Below are positions 8,412 through 17,604 of a DNA stretch of 64,000 nucleotides, piece by piece. Within the stretch, counting starts at the first letter, position 1; each line of letters starts with the position of its first letter. The translations under genes and the position numbers were made by a program. The notes beneath the pieces are model-generated. The model made no database searches. It worked only from the letters and a program-made list of their open reading frames with translations, and was not told the origin of the DNA. Origin of the DNA: Verrucomicrobiota bacterium (GTDB lineage: Bacteria > Verrucomicrobiota > Verrucomicrobiia > Verrucomicrobiales > Akkermansiaceae); contig RDYP01000005.1 of assembly GCA_004293445.1 (NCBI GenBank), positions 1 to 64,000 on the forward strand, in the 5' to 3' direction.

Positions 8412-9668
8412 ATGAAATCGATCCTCCTCGCAGCCTTTGGCAGCACACTCCTCGCCGCATTGCCACTTCACGCCGACAGCAGCGCTGCCGCGGACAGCAT
8501 CAACAGCTTCGGCATCGACCTCCACCGCCGGCTCGCGGCCAAAGGCGGGAACCTCGTGACCTCGCCATGGTCGATCGAGACCGCCCTGGCCATGACCTAC
8601 GCCGGAGCAGATGGAAAAACCAAAGAGGAGATGGCGAAGGTCCTTCATTTCGCCGATAGCGAGGACGCCGTGCATCAAGGCTTCGCCGATCTCGCGGCCG
8701 ATCTCGCCGCGCTTCGGCAAAAAAGCGTCAAACAAGCGCAGCAAGCGAAAAAGCACGGCGGGCCGACGACGCCGCTCGAACTGCATTCCGCCAACCGACT
8801 CTTCGGCCAGCAGGGCTATCCCTTCGAGAAGTCCTTCCTCCGACTCGTCGACAAAATCTACGGCGCTCCCCTCGAGTTGGTGGACTTCGAAAAGGCGGCG
8901 GATCAGCAGCGAAAACGCATCAATGCCTGGGTCGAAGACCAAACCAAGGCCCGCATCAAGGACCTGATCCCGGCCGGGTTGCTCGATCGCGAAACACGAC
9001 TGGTGCTCACCAATGCCGTCTATCTCAAGGCCGCTTGGGCAGAGGCCTTCCGCGAAGAACCGAAATTCGAATTTCATGCCGATGGCAAGACTCCCGTCAA
9101 AGTGACTGGACTCACCCGGACCGACTCGTTCGGTCATACGAAAATCCCCGGCGGAAGCGCGGTAACCATCCCCTACATCGGCGGCGGCTTACAATTCGTG
9201 ATCCTGGTGCCGGATGAAAGGAACGGCCTCGCCGCGTTGGAAAAGCAGCTGACGCCCCAAATTCTCGGCGCAGCGACCAAGGCCACACCACGTGAGCTGC
9301 TACTCCATTTCCCGAAGTTCAAGCTGGAGCCAGACCGGGTGATGCTCGCTGATGAGCTCATCAAGATGGGCATGCCGACCGCCTTCGACCGGCCACCGGG
9401 CAGTGCGGACTTCTCGGTCATGGCCCCGCGCAAGCCGGAAGATTACCTCTTCATCAGCCACGTCATCCACAAGGCCTTCATCGCCGTCGACAAGCACGGC
9501 ACCGAAGCCGCTGCCGCCACCGCCGTGGTCATGGCCAGACTCGCAGCAGAGCCAGTGGAGCGTCCGAAGCCGCTCGAAGTCCGCGTCGACCACCCCTTCG
9601 CCTTCGCCATCCAGCACGTCGCCAGCGGTGCCTGCCTGTTTCTCGGCCGGGTGAGCGATCCGCGATGA
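8412..9668 (+). CDS. Exported serpin (serine/cysteine protease inhibitor)
   Basis: 418 aa. The signal peptide is MKSILLAAFGSTLLAALPLHA. The serpin fold is clear: SINSFGIDLHRRL, NLVTSPWSIETALAMTYAGA, LTNAVYLKAAWAEAF and the C-terminal HPFAFAIQH with FLGRV. The reactive-centre hinge is of the inhibitory type: G363-T364-E365 then four Ala and T370, which permits loop insertion. Counting from the hinge puts P1 near L377 (R376 at P2), so targets could be chymotrypsin-, elastase- or papain-like. Serpins trap proteases by a one-way conformational change. It sits back-to-back with a cysteine-peptidase-like gene, a possible inhibitor/target pair (inference). It converges on prfC with a 6-bp gap. Confidence 0.92.
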   Translation: MKSILLAAFGSTLLAALPLHADSSAAADSINSFGIDLHRRLAAKGGNLVTSPWSIETALAMTYAGADGKTKEEMAKVLHFADSEDAVHQGFADLAADLAALRQKSVKQAQQAKKHGGPTTPLELHSANRLFGQQGYPFEKSFLRLVDKIYGAPLELVDFEKAADQQRKRINAWVEDQTKARIKDLIPAGLLDRETRLVLTNAVYLKAAWAEAFREEPKFEFHADGKTPVKVTGLTRTDSFGHTKIPGGSAVTIPYIGGGLQFVILVPDERNGLAALEKQLTPQILGAATKATPRELLLHFPKFKLEPDRVMLADELIKMGMPTAFDRPPGSADFSVMAPRKPEDYLFISHVIHKAFIAVDKHGTEAAAATAVVMARLAAEPVERPKPLEVRVDHPFAFAIQHVASGACLFLGRVSDPR

Positions 9669-9674
9669 GCTCCG

Positions 9675-11261
9675 TCATTTCACCAACCGCTCTGCCAAGT
9701 CCCAGTTCTCGTGGTAGCGCTTGAAGCTGCGCAGCGCCCAATCTCCTTCCGCGAGGACGACCCAGTGCCCAGCGGGATCGCGTGCCAGCGCGCTGCCGCT
9801 CGGCACGTCATCGGTGGGAGCATCGACACCGCCCACCGGCTCGCCGTCGGCCATCAGCCAGCGGATCATCTTCCACGGGCATTGCTCGACGATGACTTCC
9901 GCACCGTATTCCGACTCGAGCCGGTACTTGAGCACCTCGAACTGGAGCGGACCGATCGCACCTAGCAGCGAGGTCGTGCCGAAAGGGGTCTCGAAAAGCT
10001 GAGTCACCCCCTCGCGCACCAGTTGATCGAGACCCGCGCGAAAACGTTTCGCGGTGCCGGTGCTGCGGCCGCGAATGGTGGCGAAGCACTCAGGCGGGAA
10101 AATCGGGATCTCGTTGAACTTGATTGCGGGATCCGTGGTCAGCGTATCGCCAATCTCAAAGGGCTGATTTCCCACCAAGCCGACGACGTCACCCGCAAAG
10201 GCCTCGTCGACGATCTCGCGCTCCTGGGCGAACAGCTTCTGAGAATTCGAAAGTCGGATCTGCTTGGTGCCCGCACCGTGCCAAACCTGCATGTCGCGCT
10301 CGAACTTCCCGGAGACGATGCGGATGAAGGCCATCCGGTCCCGATGCTTCGGATTCATGTTCGCCTGGATCTTGAAAACGAAGCCGCTGAAGCGTTTGTC
10401 GTCGGGCTCGATCATCGTTTCGCCGGACTTCCGCCCTGCGGGCTGCGGAGCCATCGCGAGGAAACCATCGAGCAGGAGCTGAATACCGAAATTGTTCGCT
10501 GCGGAGCCGAAGAAAACCGGCGTGAGTTCGCCCGCCAAAACCCGATCCTGATCAAAGGGCGCGCCCGCGATATCGAGCAACTCCATTTCCTCGAGCGCCT
10601 TGTCCACCAAATCGCCATCCACGTGCTCGCGCACCGCAGGATCGCTCAGACCCATCACCGACACCGGTGCGCGATACGCTCCGGCCTTGGTCTTTTCGAA
10701 AAGATTCAGCGCGCCATCGCGCCGCTGGATCAGCCCACGAAAACGCGGACCATCGCCGAGCGGCCAGTTCATCGGGTGGGATGCGATGCCCAGCACATTC
10801 TCGATTTCGTCCACCAGATCGATCGGCGGGCGGGTCGGGCGGTCGAGCTTGTTGATGAAAGTGAAAATCGGGATTCCGCGCAGGCGACAGATTTCAAAGA
10901 GCTTGCGGGTCCGCGCTTCGACGCCCTTGCCGGCGTCGACCACCATGATCACGGCATCGACCGCAGTCAGCACGCGGTAGGTGTCCTCCGAGAAATCCTC
11001 GTGCCCAGGGGTGTCGAGCAGGTTGACATGAAAGCCGCCGTAGTTGAACTGAAGCACCGTCGAGGAAATCGAGATGCCGCGCTGCTTCTCCAACTCCATC
11101 CAGTCGGAGGCGGTCGAACGTCGGTCGCGACGAGAAGTGACCGAACCGGCAAGATCGATCGCCCCGCCATAAAGCAGGAACTTTTCGGTCAAAGTCGTTT
11201 TGCCGGCATCCGGGTGGGAGATGATGGCGAGAGTGCGGCGGATGGAAGAAGGATGGGACAC
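9675..11261 (-). CDS. prfC: Peptide chain release factor 3
   Basis: 528 aa from the GTG at 11261. RF3 is a translational GTPase that removes RF1/RF2 after peptide release. The G domain shows [13 protein letters not shown] (P-loop), DTPGHEDFSEDTYR (switch II) and NKLDRPTRPP (specificity). Domain II and the RF3-specific C-terminal domain follow (LGAIGPLQFEVL; WALRSFKRYHENWDLAERL at the end). The start is uncertain: the frame opens with a TTG at 11303, but the GTG gives eight residues before RRTLAIISHPDAGKT, close to the family's usual spacing. Neither has a Shine-Dalgarno. It is divergent from the response regulator (start 11397). Confidence 0.93.
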   Translation of the reverse strand: MSHPSSIRRTLAIISHPDAGKTTLTEKFLLYGGAIDLAGSVTSRRDRRSTASDWMELEKQRGISISSTVLQFNYGGFHVNLLDTPGHEDFSEDTYRVLTAVDAVIMVVDAGKGVEARTRKLFEICRLRGIPIFTFINKLDRPTRPPIDLVDEIENVLGIASHPMNWPLGDGPRFRGLIQRRDGALNLFEKTKAGAYRAPVSVMGLSDPAVREHVDGDLVDKALEEMELLDIAGAPFDQDRVLAGELTPVFFGSAANNFGIQLLLDGFLAMAPQPAGRKSGETMIEPDDKRFSGFVFKIQANMNPKHRDRMAFIRIVSGKFERDMQVWHGAGTKQIRLSNSQKLFAQEREIVDEAFAGDVVGLVGNQPFEIGDTLTTDPAIKFNEIPIFPPECFATIRGRSTGTAKRFRAGLDQLVREGVTQLFETPFGTTSLLGAIGPLQFEVLKYRLESEYGAEVIVEQCPWKMIRWLMADGEPVGGVDAPTDDVPSGSALARDPAGHWVVLAEGDWALRSFKRYHENWDLAERLVK

Positions 11262-11396
11262 GGTGGCGGGGGAAAGGTGAGGGAAAAGGCGGCCGATGAC
11301 CAAGCATCAATCGACGACACCCGACGAGCTTTCGCCGCGGTGGACTTCCCTGCCCATACGGAGCAGACTTCCAGCACTCCGCCACCCCGCCTGCCC

Positions 11397-12080
11397 ATGA
11401 AGATCCTGCTGGTCGAAGACGAACCGCAACTTGCCGGCCAAGTAAGCCGCGCCCTGACCAAGGCGGGGCATCATGTCGAATGGATCGGCGACGGGCCCTG
11501 CGCCCTGGAAGCCACGGAGCGGGAGGAATTCGAGCTGGTAGTGCTCGATGTGAACTTGCCCGGCTGCGATGGCTTCGAGGTCCTCGCAGGCATCCGCCGA
11601 GCCAAGCTGCCGGCTCGAGTTCTGATGCTCACGGCACGCTCCGAAGTCGGCGACCGGGTGGCGGGACTGCAAGCGGGGGCGGACGATTACCTGACGAAAC
11701 CTTTCGCGATGGAAGAACTGCTGGCACGCGTCGATGCCCTCGGCCGGCGTCGTGGCGACGCTCCGACTCCGCCGGAAACCCTCCTGCAGGTGGGGGCGAT
11801 CCGAATGGATCTGGCGAAGCGTCGGGTAACACGCGGCAACGAACGCGTGGAGCTCTCACCACGGGAATTCGAGGTGCTGGCCGTCTTCATGCAAGAGCCC
11901 GGCCGTACCTTCTCACGCGACGAGATCTGCGAAAGGATTTGGGAACGTGAACACGAGTACGACACGCGCACCGTCGAGATTTTCATCATGCGCCTGCGCA
12001 AAAAGCTCGATCGTCCGGGAGCGGAGTCGGTGATTGGCACGGTCCGCGGCGTCGGTTATCTCATGCAGCCGTCCCGATGA
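11397..12080 (+). CDS. OmpR/PhoB-family response regulator
   Basis: 227 aa. The receiver domain (1-115) has the acidic pocket E7-D8, the phospho-acceptor D51 (VVLDVNLPG) and K101 (DDYLTKPF). The winged-helix DNA-binding domain (about 130-225) has the typical VELSPREFEVLAVFMQEPG and VRGVGYLM segments. The ATG at 11397 gives the usual MKILLVEDEP start. It overlaps the sensor kinase gene by 4 bp (ATGA), so the two are translated together. The length and the QseB/TctD-like features suggest a regulator of envelope or metabolite responses, but the regulon cannot be told from here. Confidence 0.93.
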   Translation: MKILLVEDEPQLAGQVSRALTKAGHHVEWIGDGPCALEATEREEFELVVLDVNLPGCDGFEVLAGIRRAKLPARVLMLTARSEVGDRVAGLQAGADDYLTKPFAMEELLARVDALGRRRGDAPTPPETLLQVGAIRMDLAKRRVTRGNERVELSPREFEVLAVFMQEPGRTFSRDEICERIWEREHEYDTRTVEIFIMRLRKKLDRPGAESVIGTVRGVGYLMQPSR

Positions 12081-13429
12081 AAAAGTGGTCTCTCAAGGTG
12101 AAGGTCGGCGTCTATGCGGCTCTTGTCACCGTGGCCGCTTGGATGGCGGGCGCAGCGGCGCTGATGCCGGTTCTCTATTTCCACCAGATCGCACAACTCG
12201 ACACAGAGCTAAAAAACGACGCCGACGAGCTGTTCCGCGACTTGCAGAACTTCCGCGGCGCACCCGGGGATCCACGGCGGCCGCTGGACGCGAAGTTCAT
12301 TCCCCTATCACTGAGAAGCCGCTTCCTGATCGTCGAAGGCCCCGAAGGCCAAACGCTGTATCGATCGCCGAATCTCGGCGGCAAGGACCTTGGCAGCGGG
12401 CCCGCCAAGACCAGCACCCGCACGCTGTCCGGAGAAGCGTGCCGGATCGGGGCCTGGCAGGAAGGGCCCTACTTGATCCGCATCGGCAGCCGACTCGGCG
12501 ACATCGAACGCTTTCAGCAGGACCTGCGACGGGGCATTTTCATGTCACTCCCCGCGGTCGGATTGGTTGTTTTCATCGGCGGCCACTGGCTCGGAAGGCG
12601 GGCCGTCGCCCCGATGGCTGACCTCAGTGCGGCTGCCGCACGCATCAGTACCGCATCGCCCCAAGCACGCCTGCCCCTGCCCGCGGGCGATGACGAAATC
12701 GCGCGACTCACGGAAGTCCTCAATCACAGCTTCGACCGATTGCAGGCATCCTACCAATCCGCCACCCGCTTCTCAGCGGATGCCTCGCACCAACTCAAAA
12801 CCCCGGTGGCCGTGCTTCGGGCGGGACTGGACCACCTCTCCCGCGAACCCGGACTGAGCGGCCCACAGGCGGCGGAGATCGCAGTGCTGCGCCAGCAGAC
12901 CCGGCGGCTGACGGCCTTGATCGATGATCTCCTGCTCCTCGCCCAGGCGGATGCAGGACGACTGACACTTGAAGCCGAGGAGATCGATCTCGTCCCCCTG
13001 ATCGCTGCGGCGGATGACGACTTGCAAGCACTGGCCAGCGAACGGGAGATCCGTATCGAAACCGAATTGCCCACCGTCCTGATCGCGAAAGCGGATCGCC
13101 GCCGCGTGATGCTGGTCTTGCAAAACCTGATCGAAAACGCAGCGAAATACACGCCGGATGGCGGCACGGTGCGACTGCAAGCTCGGACCGAAGGGGATTG
13201 GGCGGTGGTACGGGTAGCGAACAGTGGAGCGGAAATCCCGGAGGAGTTACGGGAGGAACTCTTCGAACGCTTCCGACGCGGACCTGCCGTCGGTGAGAAT
13301 CTTCGCGGCCACGGGCTCGGGCTCAACATCGCCCGCGAACTGGTGCGCGCACACGGTGGCGAACTCAGACTGACCCGCGCCGATGGAGGCTGGATCGAAT
13401 TTGAATTCCGCCTGCCCGCTAAGTCCTGA
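12077..13429 (+). CDS. Sensor histidine kinase
   Basis: 450 aa. N-terminal transmembrane helix (about 10-32), a periplasmic sensor region (about 35-163), a second helix (about 164-182) and HAMP linker. The dimerisation/phospho-acceptor domain carries H238 in FSADASHQLKTP. The HATPase domain has the N-box LQNLIENAAKYTPDGG and G-box GHGLGLNIARELVRAHGG. It autophosphorylates and passes phosphate to D51 of the regulator encoded just upstream (ATGA overlap). The QseC/TctE-like architecture is typical of EnvZ-class kinases. The signal sensed is unknown; no cysteine or metal-binding cluster stands out in the sensor part. Confidence 0.93.
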   Translation: MKKWSLKVKVGVYAALVTVAAWMAGAAALMPVLYFHQIAQLDTELKNDADELFRDLQNFRGAPGDPRRPLDAKFIPLSLRSRFLIVEGPEGQTLYRSPNLGGKDLGSGPAKTSTRTLSGEACRIGAWQEGPYLIRIGSRLGDIERFQQDLRRGIFMSLPAVGLVVFIGGHWLGRRAVAPMADLSAAAARISTASPQARLPLPAGDDEIARLTEVLNHSFDRLQASYQSATRFSADASHQLKTPVAVLRAGLDHLSREPGLSGPQAAEIAVLRQQTRRLTALIDDLLLLAQADAGRLTLEAEEIDLVPLIAAADDDLQALASEREIRIETELPTVLIAKADRRRVMLVLQNLIENAAKYTPDGGTVRLQARTEGDWAVVRVANSGAEIPEELREELFERFRRGPAVGENLRGHGLGLNIARELVRAHGGELRLTRADGGWIEFEFRLPAKS

Positions 13430-13448
13430 AACCGGCACTTTTCCCGAC

Positions 13449-14420
13449 ATGCCGCGCTTTTCCAATCCTTGGATCCATGACGAACACCGCATCCGCGACG
13501 TCCTGCGGTGGAAGCTCGGGATTGCTCCGCAAGATCCATCATCCGGAGCCCCCGACGAACCTGCGAAATCTCGGCCCTTCACACCCGCTGCGGCTCCCAC
13601 GTCGGGCTGGCAGGCGACCTGGCTCGGCCACGCATCCTTCCTGCTACAAGGCTGCGGACGAAATCTCCTGATCGATCCGATCTTCTCCAACCACTGCGCC
13701 CCCCTCCCTTTCCCCTCGCTGAAGCGCCTCGTTCCACCCGCCTGCCGCGTCGAGCAACTGCCAGCCATCGATGCCGTGCTACTCAGCCACTCCCACTACG
13801 ACCACCTCGATCTGCCAAGCCTCCGCAAACTCGGCAAGCAGGTTCCACTGATCGTCCCCACAGGCCACGCAGGCTGGCTGGGCACGAGGGGCTTCGCCCA
13901 AGTACGAGAAATGTCGTGGTTCGATCGCGCGGAGATTTTTTCCGGCATCCGCGTCACCGCCACCCCGGCTCAGCACTTCACCGCCCGCACCCCCTTTGAC
14001 CGCAATCGCGGACACTGGTGCGGATGGCTCGTCGAGGGCGGAGGGGTGAAACTTTGGCACGCCGGCGACAGCGGCTACTGCCCAGCCTTCCGCGAAATCG
14101 GAGAACGACTGGGACCGATCGATTTCGGCATGATCCCCATCGGCGCTTACTCGCCCCGCTGGTTCATGAAGCCGATGCACCTAACACCGGAGGAAGCGGT
14201 CCGGGTCTTTCTGGAAACCGGCTGCCGCCAAGCCGCAGCGATCCACTGGGGCACCTTTCGCCTGACTGACGAACCGATGGGCGAACCCCCACAACGCCTT
14301 GCCGCGGAACTCGCTCGATGCGGCATCGCGCCTGCACGCTTCGTCGCCGGCGACATCGGCGAATCGTGGCGACTACCTCCCGCAACCGCTCAGCAGCGCG
14401 GGGATTCTGCCCTCACTTGA
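13449..14420 (+). CDS. Metallo-beta-lactamase-fold hydrolase (NAPE-PLD/UlaG-like)
   Basis: 323 aa. The metal site is plain: H114-S-H116-Y-D118-H119 (SHSHYDHLD), with further ligands in PAQHFTAR, HAGDSGY and AIHWGTF. The core start WLGHASFLL...LLIDPIFS and the long region before HSHYDH match the N-acylphosphatidylethanolamine phospholipase D-like/UlaG branch, so the substrate may be a phospholipid or a phosphorylated lactone (family inference). No signal peptide. The ATG at 13449 lies 19 bp after the kinase stop, so it may be transcribed with the two-component genes. Its stop overlaps that of the convergent gene by 8 bp. Confidence 0.82.
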   Translation: MPRFSNPWIHDEHRIRDVLRWKLGIAPQDPSSGAPDEPAKSRPFTPAAAPTSGWQATWLGHASFLLQGCGRNLLIDPIFSNHCAPLPFPSLKRLVPPACRVEQLPAIDAVLLSHSHYDHLDLPSLRKLGKQVPLIVPTGHAGWLGTRGFAQVREMSWFDRAEIFSGIRVTATPAQHFTARTPFDRNRGHWCGWLVEGGGVKLWHAGDSGYCPAFREIGERLGPIDFGMIPIGAYSPRWFMKPMHLTPEEAVRVFLETGCRQAAAIHWGTFRLTDEPMGEPPQRLAAELARCGIAPARFVAGDIGESWRLPPATAQQRGDSALT

Positions 14421-14898
14421 GAAAGTTGTTCACCCCTTCAGTCGCGGGATCCCAGTAGGCGACCGAGACCACCTTGCCCTTCTCGAGACCGAGCACCGTG
14501 ACCTTGCCCGTCTGCTCCGGGAAGTCCGCGATCAACGCCGCGTCGTCACCGAGAATGATGCGGTGACTGTATTTCTTCATCTTCGGCAGCGCGAACATCC
14601 GGCCGATTCCCGGCATGCCGTGAATGTTGGCGACGTAAACGGCTTGCTTCTCCGAAAGATGGTCCTTGCCGAGAGCTGTCAGCGCACCATTCGCCTTCTT
14701 GCCAGTATCCATGTCGTGACTCACCAGCAGGTAGCGCGTCGCCGCAGCATCGAATCGGTACTCCTGTTCGTGCTGATCCTTAGCCGTAAAGGCCTTGATC
14801 GTCGCACCCTCCACATAGGGCTCGGCACGCAGGAAACCCGCGCCCAAAACGACGCTGCACAAAACGACGAACGACTTTTTAATGAGACTGGTTTTCAT
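14413..14898 (-). CDS. Exported thioredoxin-like protein without cysteines
   Basis: 161 aa. The signal peptide is MKTSLIKKSFVVLCSVVLGAGFLRA. The mature protein begins AEPYVEGATIKAFTAKDQHEQEYRF and continues with strands and helices in an order like a thioredoxin fold (TRYLLVSHDMDTGKKAN, QAVYVANIHGMP), similar in outline to YtfJ-like periplasmic proteins. It has no cysteine, so it cannot be a thiol oxidoreductase; a binding or structural role is more likely. It is divergent from yceI with 102 bp between the starts, suggesting a shared control region. Fold assignment is by inspection only. Confidence 0.6.
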   Translation of the reverse strand: MKTSLIKKSFVVLCSVVLGAGFLRAEPYVEGATIKAFTAKDQHEQEYRFDAAATRYLLVSHDMDTGKKANGALTALGKDHLSEKQAVYVANIHGMPGIGRMFALPKMKKYSHRIILGDDAALIADFPEQTGKVTVLGLEKGKVVSVAYWDPATEGVNNFLK

Positions 14899-15000
14899 CG
14901 GTAACGGTATGGTTACGAAAGAGCACTCGGATTCGGTTCTTTGACCGCGACAGAACCTGTCGTCGGCGAGATGGTGGCGCAAGGAATTCTCCACACGAGC

Positions 15001-15546
15001 ATGAACCAAATCCTCACCTCCACCCTTTGCGCCTTCCTCGCCTTTGCCGCGAACGCCGGAGCCGGCACCCTGGCGATCGACAAAGCAAAGAGCCGCATCC
15101 AGGTTGATGCAAAGGCCACCGGTCATGAATTCACCGGCACCCTTTCCGATTTCACCGCTACGGTGAGCGGCGACGACACCACTCTCGCCCCCAGCGCAGT
15201 CGATCTGAAATGGAAGTTTGCCGATTTGAAAACCGAGGACGACAAGCGCGATGCGGAAATGCTGAAGTGGCTCGGCAAGGCAGGCGGCGAAGGCAGCTTC
15301 CGTTTCATCAAAACCTGGACCGACGCCGGCCAAACCTACGCCCAAGGCACGATCAAGATCCACGGCGTCTCGAAAACCATCGCCTTCCCTTACACCGCGA
15401 AAAAGGACGGGAGCTGGGTCAGCATCGATGGCAACGCCGCCCTCGACTACCAGGACTTCGGTCTCCCGATCATCCGCTCGATGGCCGTGATGACCGTCAA
15501 TCCCAAGCTCAACATTCGCTTCCACCTGGTCGGCGAATCGAAGTGA
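15001..15546 (+). CDS. YceI-family periplasmic lipid-binding protein
   Basis: 181 aa with signal peptide (MNQILTSTLCAFLAFAANAGA). The mature part is a YceI lipocalin-like barrel: LAIDKAKSRIQVDAKATGHEFTG in two steps, the FRF core, GTIKIHGVSKTIAFP and the closing DFGLPIIR and LNIRFHLVG strands. Family members bind a polyprenyl or ubiquinone-like lipid in a hydrophobic cavity. It is the first gene of a tight plus-strand run: only 13 bp separate it from a polyprenyl synthase, a meaningful pairing since the lipid bound by YceI proteins is an isoprenoid (inference). The ATG at 15001 was picked over one at 14941 because it alone gives a leader. Confidence 0.88.
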   Translation: MNQILTSTLCAFLAFAANAGAGTLAIDKAKSRIQVDAKATGHEFTGTLSDFTATVSGDDTTLAPSAVDLKWKFADLKTEDDKRDAEMLKWLGKAGGEGSFRFIKTWTDAGQTYAQGTIKIHGVSKTIAFPYTAKKDGSWVSIDGNAALDYQDFGLPIIRSMAVMTVNPKLNIRFHLVGESK

Positions 15547-15559
15547 TCCGCGCCGCAAA

Positions 15560-16486
15560 ATGAATCGCGAAAACTGGTGGAAAAGACGGGCCGGATGCGC
15601 CCGAGGCGTGCTCGAAGCAGCCCTGAGACAAGGGATGCCCGCTGTCGGAGAACCACGACTGGCCGCCGCCATGGGGGACCTTCTGGCAAGGCCCGGATCG
15701 CTGGTGCGGGCGGTCGTCGCCTACCTCGTCGGCATCGAAATGGGCATGCTGGAGGAATCCGCGCGCGCCATCGCCTGCGGAGTGGAATATCTTCACACCG
15801 CGTCACTGGTCTTTGATGACCTGCCTGCCATGGACGATGCCCGCACACGCCGCGGCGCGCCCTGCATTCACGTTGTCCACGGCGAAGCCGTCGCGATGCT
15901 CGCCGGCCTGGCGCTTGTGAATCGCGGCTACGCCCTGCTCTGGCAAGGGATGCGCGGGGCCCCGCTGGCACGACGCGATGAAGCTGGCCAACTCGTCGAC
16001 GAATGCCTCGGCATCAACGGCGTGATCGGCGGCCAAGCCTACGACCTCGCCGGCTGGCGCGGGCAGCAGGACCCCGCAGAGGTCGCTGCTGTCGCCGCGA
16101 AAAAAACCGGGGCCCTGCTGCGCCTCACCGTCGATCTGCCCGCTCTGTGCGGCCGCGGCAGCCGCCGGGAAATCCAGTTGCTCGACCGCCTCGCCCTACT
16201 GCGAGGACTCGCATATCAGGCGGCCGATGACTTGAAGGACGTTCTCCGGGATGAGGATGCCAGCGGCAAGTCCGGCGGCCGCGATGAAGAACTCGGTCGC
16301 CCGAACCTCGTCGCAGCAGAAGGCTACGCCGCCGCACTCCGACGCTTCGAGCGACTGCAGGAAACCGGTGACCGCGTCGAAGCCTCCCTGCCCGGCCCCC
16401 CGGAACGGTGGGAAATGCTGCGCTTGATGCGCGTCGATGCCCCGACGACAGGACTGGACCTTTCCATCGCTTCCGCCGCGGTCTAA
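15560..16486 (+). CDS. Polyprenyl diphosphate synthase (farnesyl/geranylgeranyl type)
   Basis: 308 aa. It condenses isopentenyl diphosphate with an allylic diphosphate. The first Asp-rich motif is DDLPAMDD with the following RRGAP; the second is DDLKD in AYQADDLKDVLRDE. GVEYLHTASLVFDDLP and the KKTGALL lysine are also typical. The two residues before the first motif (Leu-Val) and a small residue set suggest a C15-C20 product, but chain length cannot be settled by eye. No signal peptide. It lies between yceI (13 bp) and the ABC permease gene (11 bp) in the same direction, with ispG further along, so isoprenoid supply and the redox/transport genes may be co-expressed. Confidence 0.9.
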   Translation: MNRENWWKRRAGCARGVLEAALRQGMPAVGEPRLAAAMGDLLARPGSLVRAVVAYLVGIEMGMLEESARAIACGVEYLHTASLVFDDLPAMDDARTRRGAPCIHVVHGEAVAMLAGLALVNRGYALLWQGMRGAPLARRDEAGQLVDECLGINGVIGGQAYDLAGWRGQQDPAEVAAVAAKKTGALLRLTVDLPALCGRGSRREIQLLDRLALLRGLAYQAADDLKDVLRDEDASGKSGGRDEELGRPNLVAAEGYAAALRRFERLQETGDRVEASLPGPPERWEMLRLMRVDAPTTGLDLSIASAAV

Positions 16487-16497
16487 CACCTCGCGCC

Positions 16498-17604
16498 ATG
16501 TCCCTCTGGAGCCTGATTTTCACCAATCTTCGCCGCCACCGCGTACGCACCGCGATCGGCGCCACAGGCATCGCCCTCGGCGTCGCCACTATGCTGAGCG
16601 TGGTCGGTCTGCTGGGCGGTGCGGTGAAAATGTTCGAACGAATCCTTCGCAACGACGCGGAAATGGTGGTCTTTGAAAAAAACGTCTCAGACCTTTTTTT
16701 CAGCAACGTCCCAAGTCTCATCGTCGATGAGTTGGAGCAGCAGGCCTTCGTCAAAGAAGCGCAACCCGTGCTCTTCGCCATCGTCACCGCACCGGGACGG
16801 CCGGTAGTCACCTGCTTCGGGATCCGCGCGGAAGACGGCCGACTGAAGAAAGCGGAATGGCTGTCCGGGAGCGTGGACGGATTCCAAGGCACGGACGTGG
16901 TGCTCGGCGAGCGCGCCGCGGATTTCCTCGAGGCGAAGGCCGGCGACACCGTGGAACTCGGCCAAGGCAAGCACCTCGTAGCAGGCGTGGTCCGCATGGA
17001 GAACGGCTTCGAAAACGGGGGCGTTTTCATGCCGCTCGCCGCCTGTCAGCACGCCTTCCACAAAGAAGGCTTTTCTTCCGTGGTCACCGTGGCACTCGCC
17101 GATGGCTCCGACTCCGCGGAGGTGAAGGACTGGATCGCCCGCGAGCATCCGAAGATGACCGCACTCGAAAACGAAGAGTTCAGCCGCAGTTACTCGCAGT
17201 TTAAGATCCTCAAAACCACTGCGTGGGTCGTCGGCGGCTGCGCCTTCCTCCTCGGCGGACTCAGCGTCACCAACACGATGATTCTCTCCGTGTTCAGCCG
17301 CATCAAGGAGATCGCCATCGCACGGGTCTGTGGATTTTCCCGGACCCAGGTTGCCGGGATGATCTTCGGGGAATCGATCGCCGTTTGTGCCTTCGGCATT
17401 CTCGGGGGCTGGCTTCTGAGCATGGGCGGGCTACACCTCCTCCGAAGCATTCCGCAGCTCCAAGGATACATCGAACCGAACGTCGGCTGGCAGGAACTCT
17501 CGGGCGCCGCAGCGCTGGCAGTCGCCACCGCCTTGATCGGTGCCCTCTATCCCGCCTGGTACGCCGCACGCCTCAACCCAGCCCAAGCCCTCAGGTTCGA
17601 ATGA
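16498..17604 (+). CDS. MacB/FtsX-type ABC transporter permease
   Basis: 368 aa. One helix lies near the N-terminus (about 19-43, IGATGIALGVATMLSVVGLLGG), then a periplasmic MacB-PCD-like domain (about 50-235), then three helices (about 250-275, 295-325, 335-360). The cytoplasmic loop SRIKEIAIARVCGFSRTQVAG is the ATPase coupling segment of FtsX-like permeases, and the C-terminus ends PAWYAARLNPAQALRFE as in MacB relatives. It pairs with the ATPase gene directly downstream. MacB/Lol systems do mechanical work on periplasmic substrates rather than pump across the inner membrane. The substrate might be a lipid or lipoprotein, given YceI upstream (inference). Confidence 0.88.
   Translation: MSLWSLIFTNLRRHRVRTAIGATGIALGVATMLSVVGLLGGAVKMFERILRNDAEMVVFEKNVSDLFFSNVPSLIVDELEQQAFVKEAQPVLFAIVTAPGRPVVTCFGIRAEDGRLKKAEWLSGSVDGFQGTDVVLGERAADFLEAKAGDTVELGQGKHLVAGVVRMENGFENGGVFMPLAACQHAFHKEGFSSVVTVALADGSDSAEVKDWIAREHPKMTALENEEFSRSYSQFKILKTTAWVVGGCAFLLGGLSVTNTMILSVFSRIKEIAIARVCGFSRTQVAGMIFGESIAVCAFGILGGWLLSMGGLHLLRSIPQLQGYIEPNVGWQELSGAAALAVATALIGALYPAWYAARLNPAQALRFE

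Noticed and set aside
10023-11396. N-terminal extension of the response regulator frame by 458 codons
   Set aside because: It overlaps prfC antisense; the receiver domain begins exactly at the ATG at 11397.
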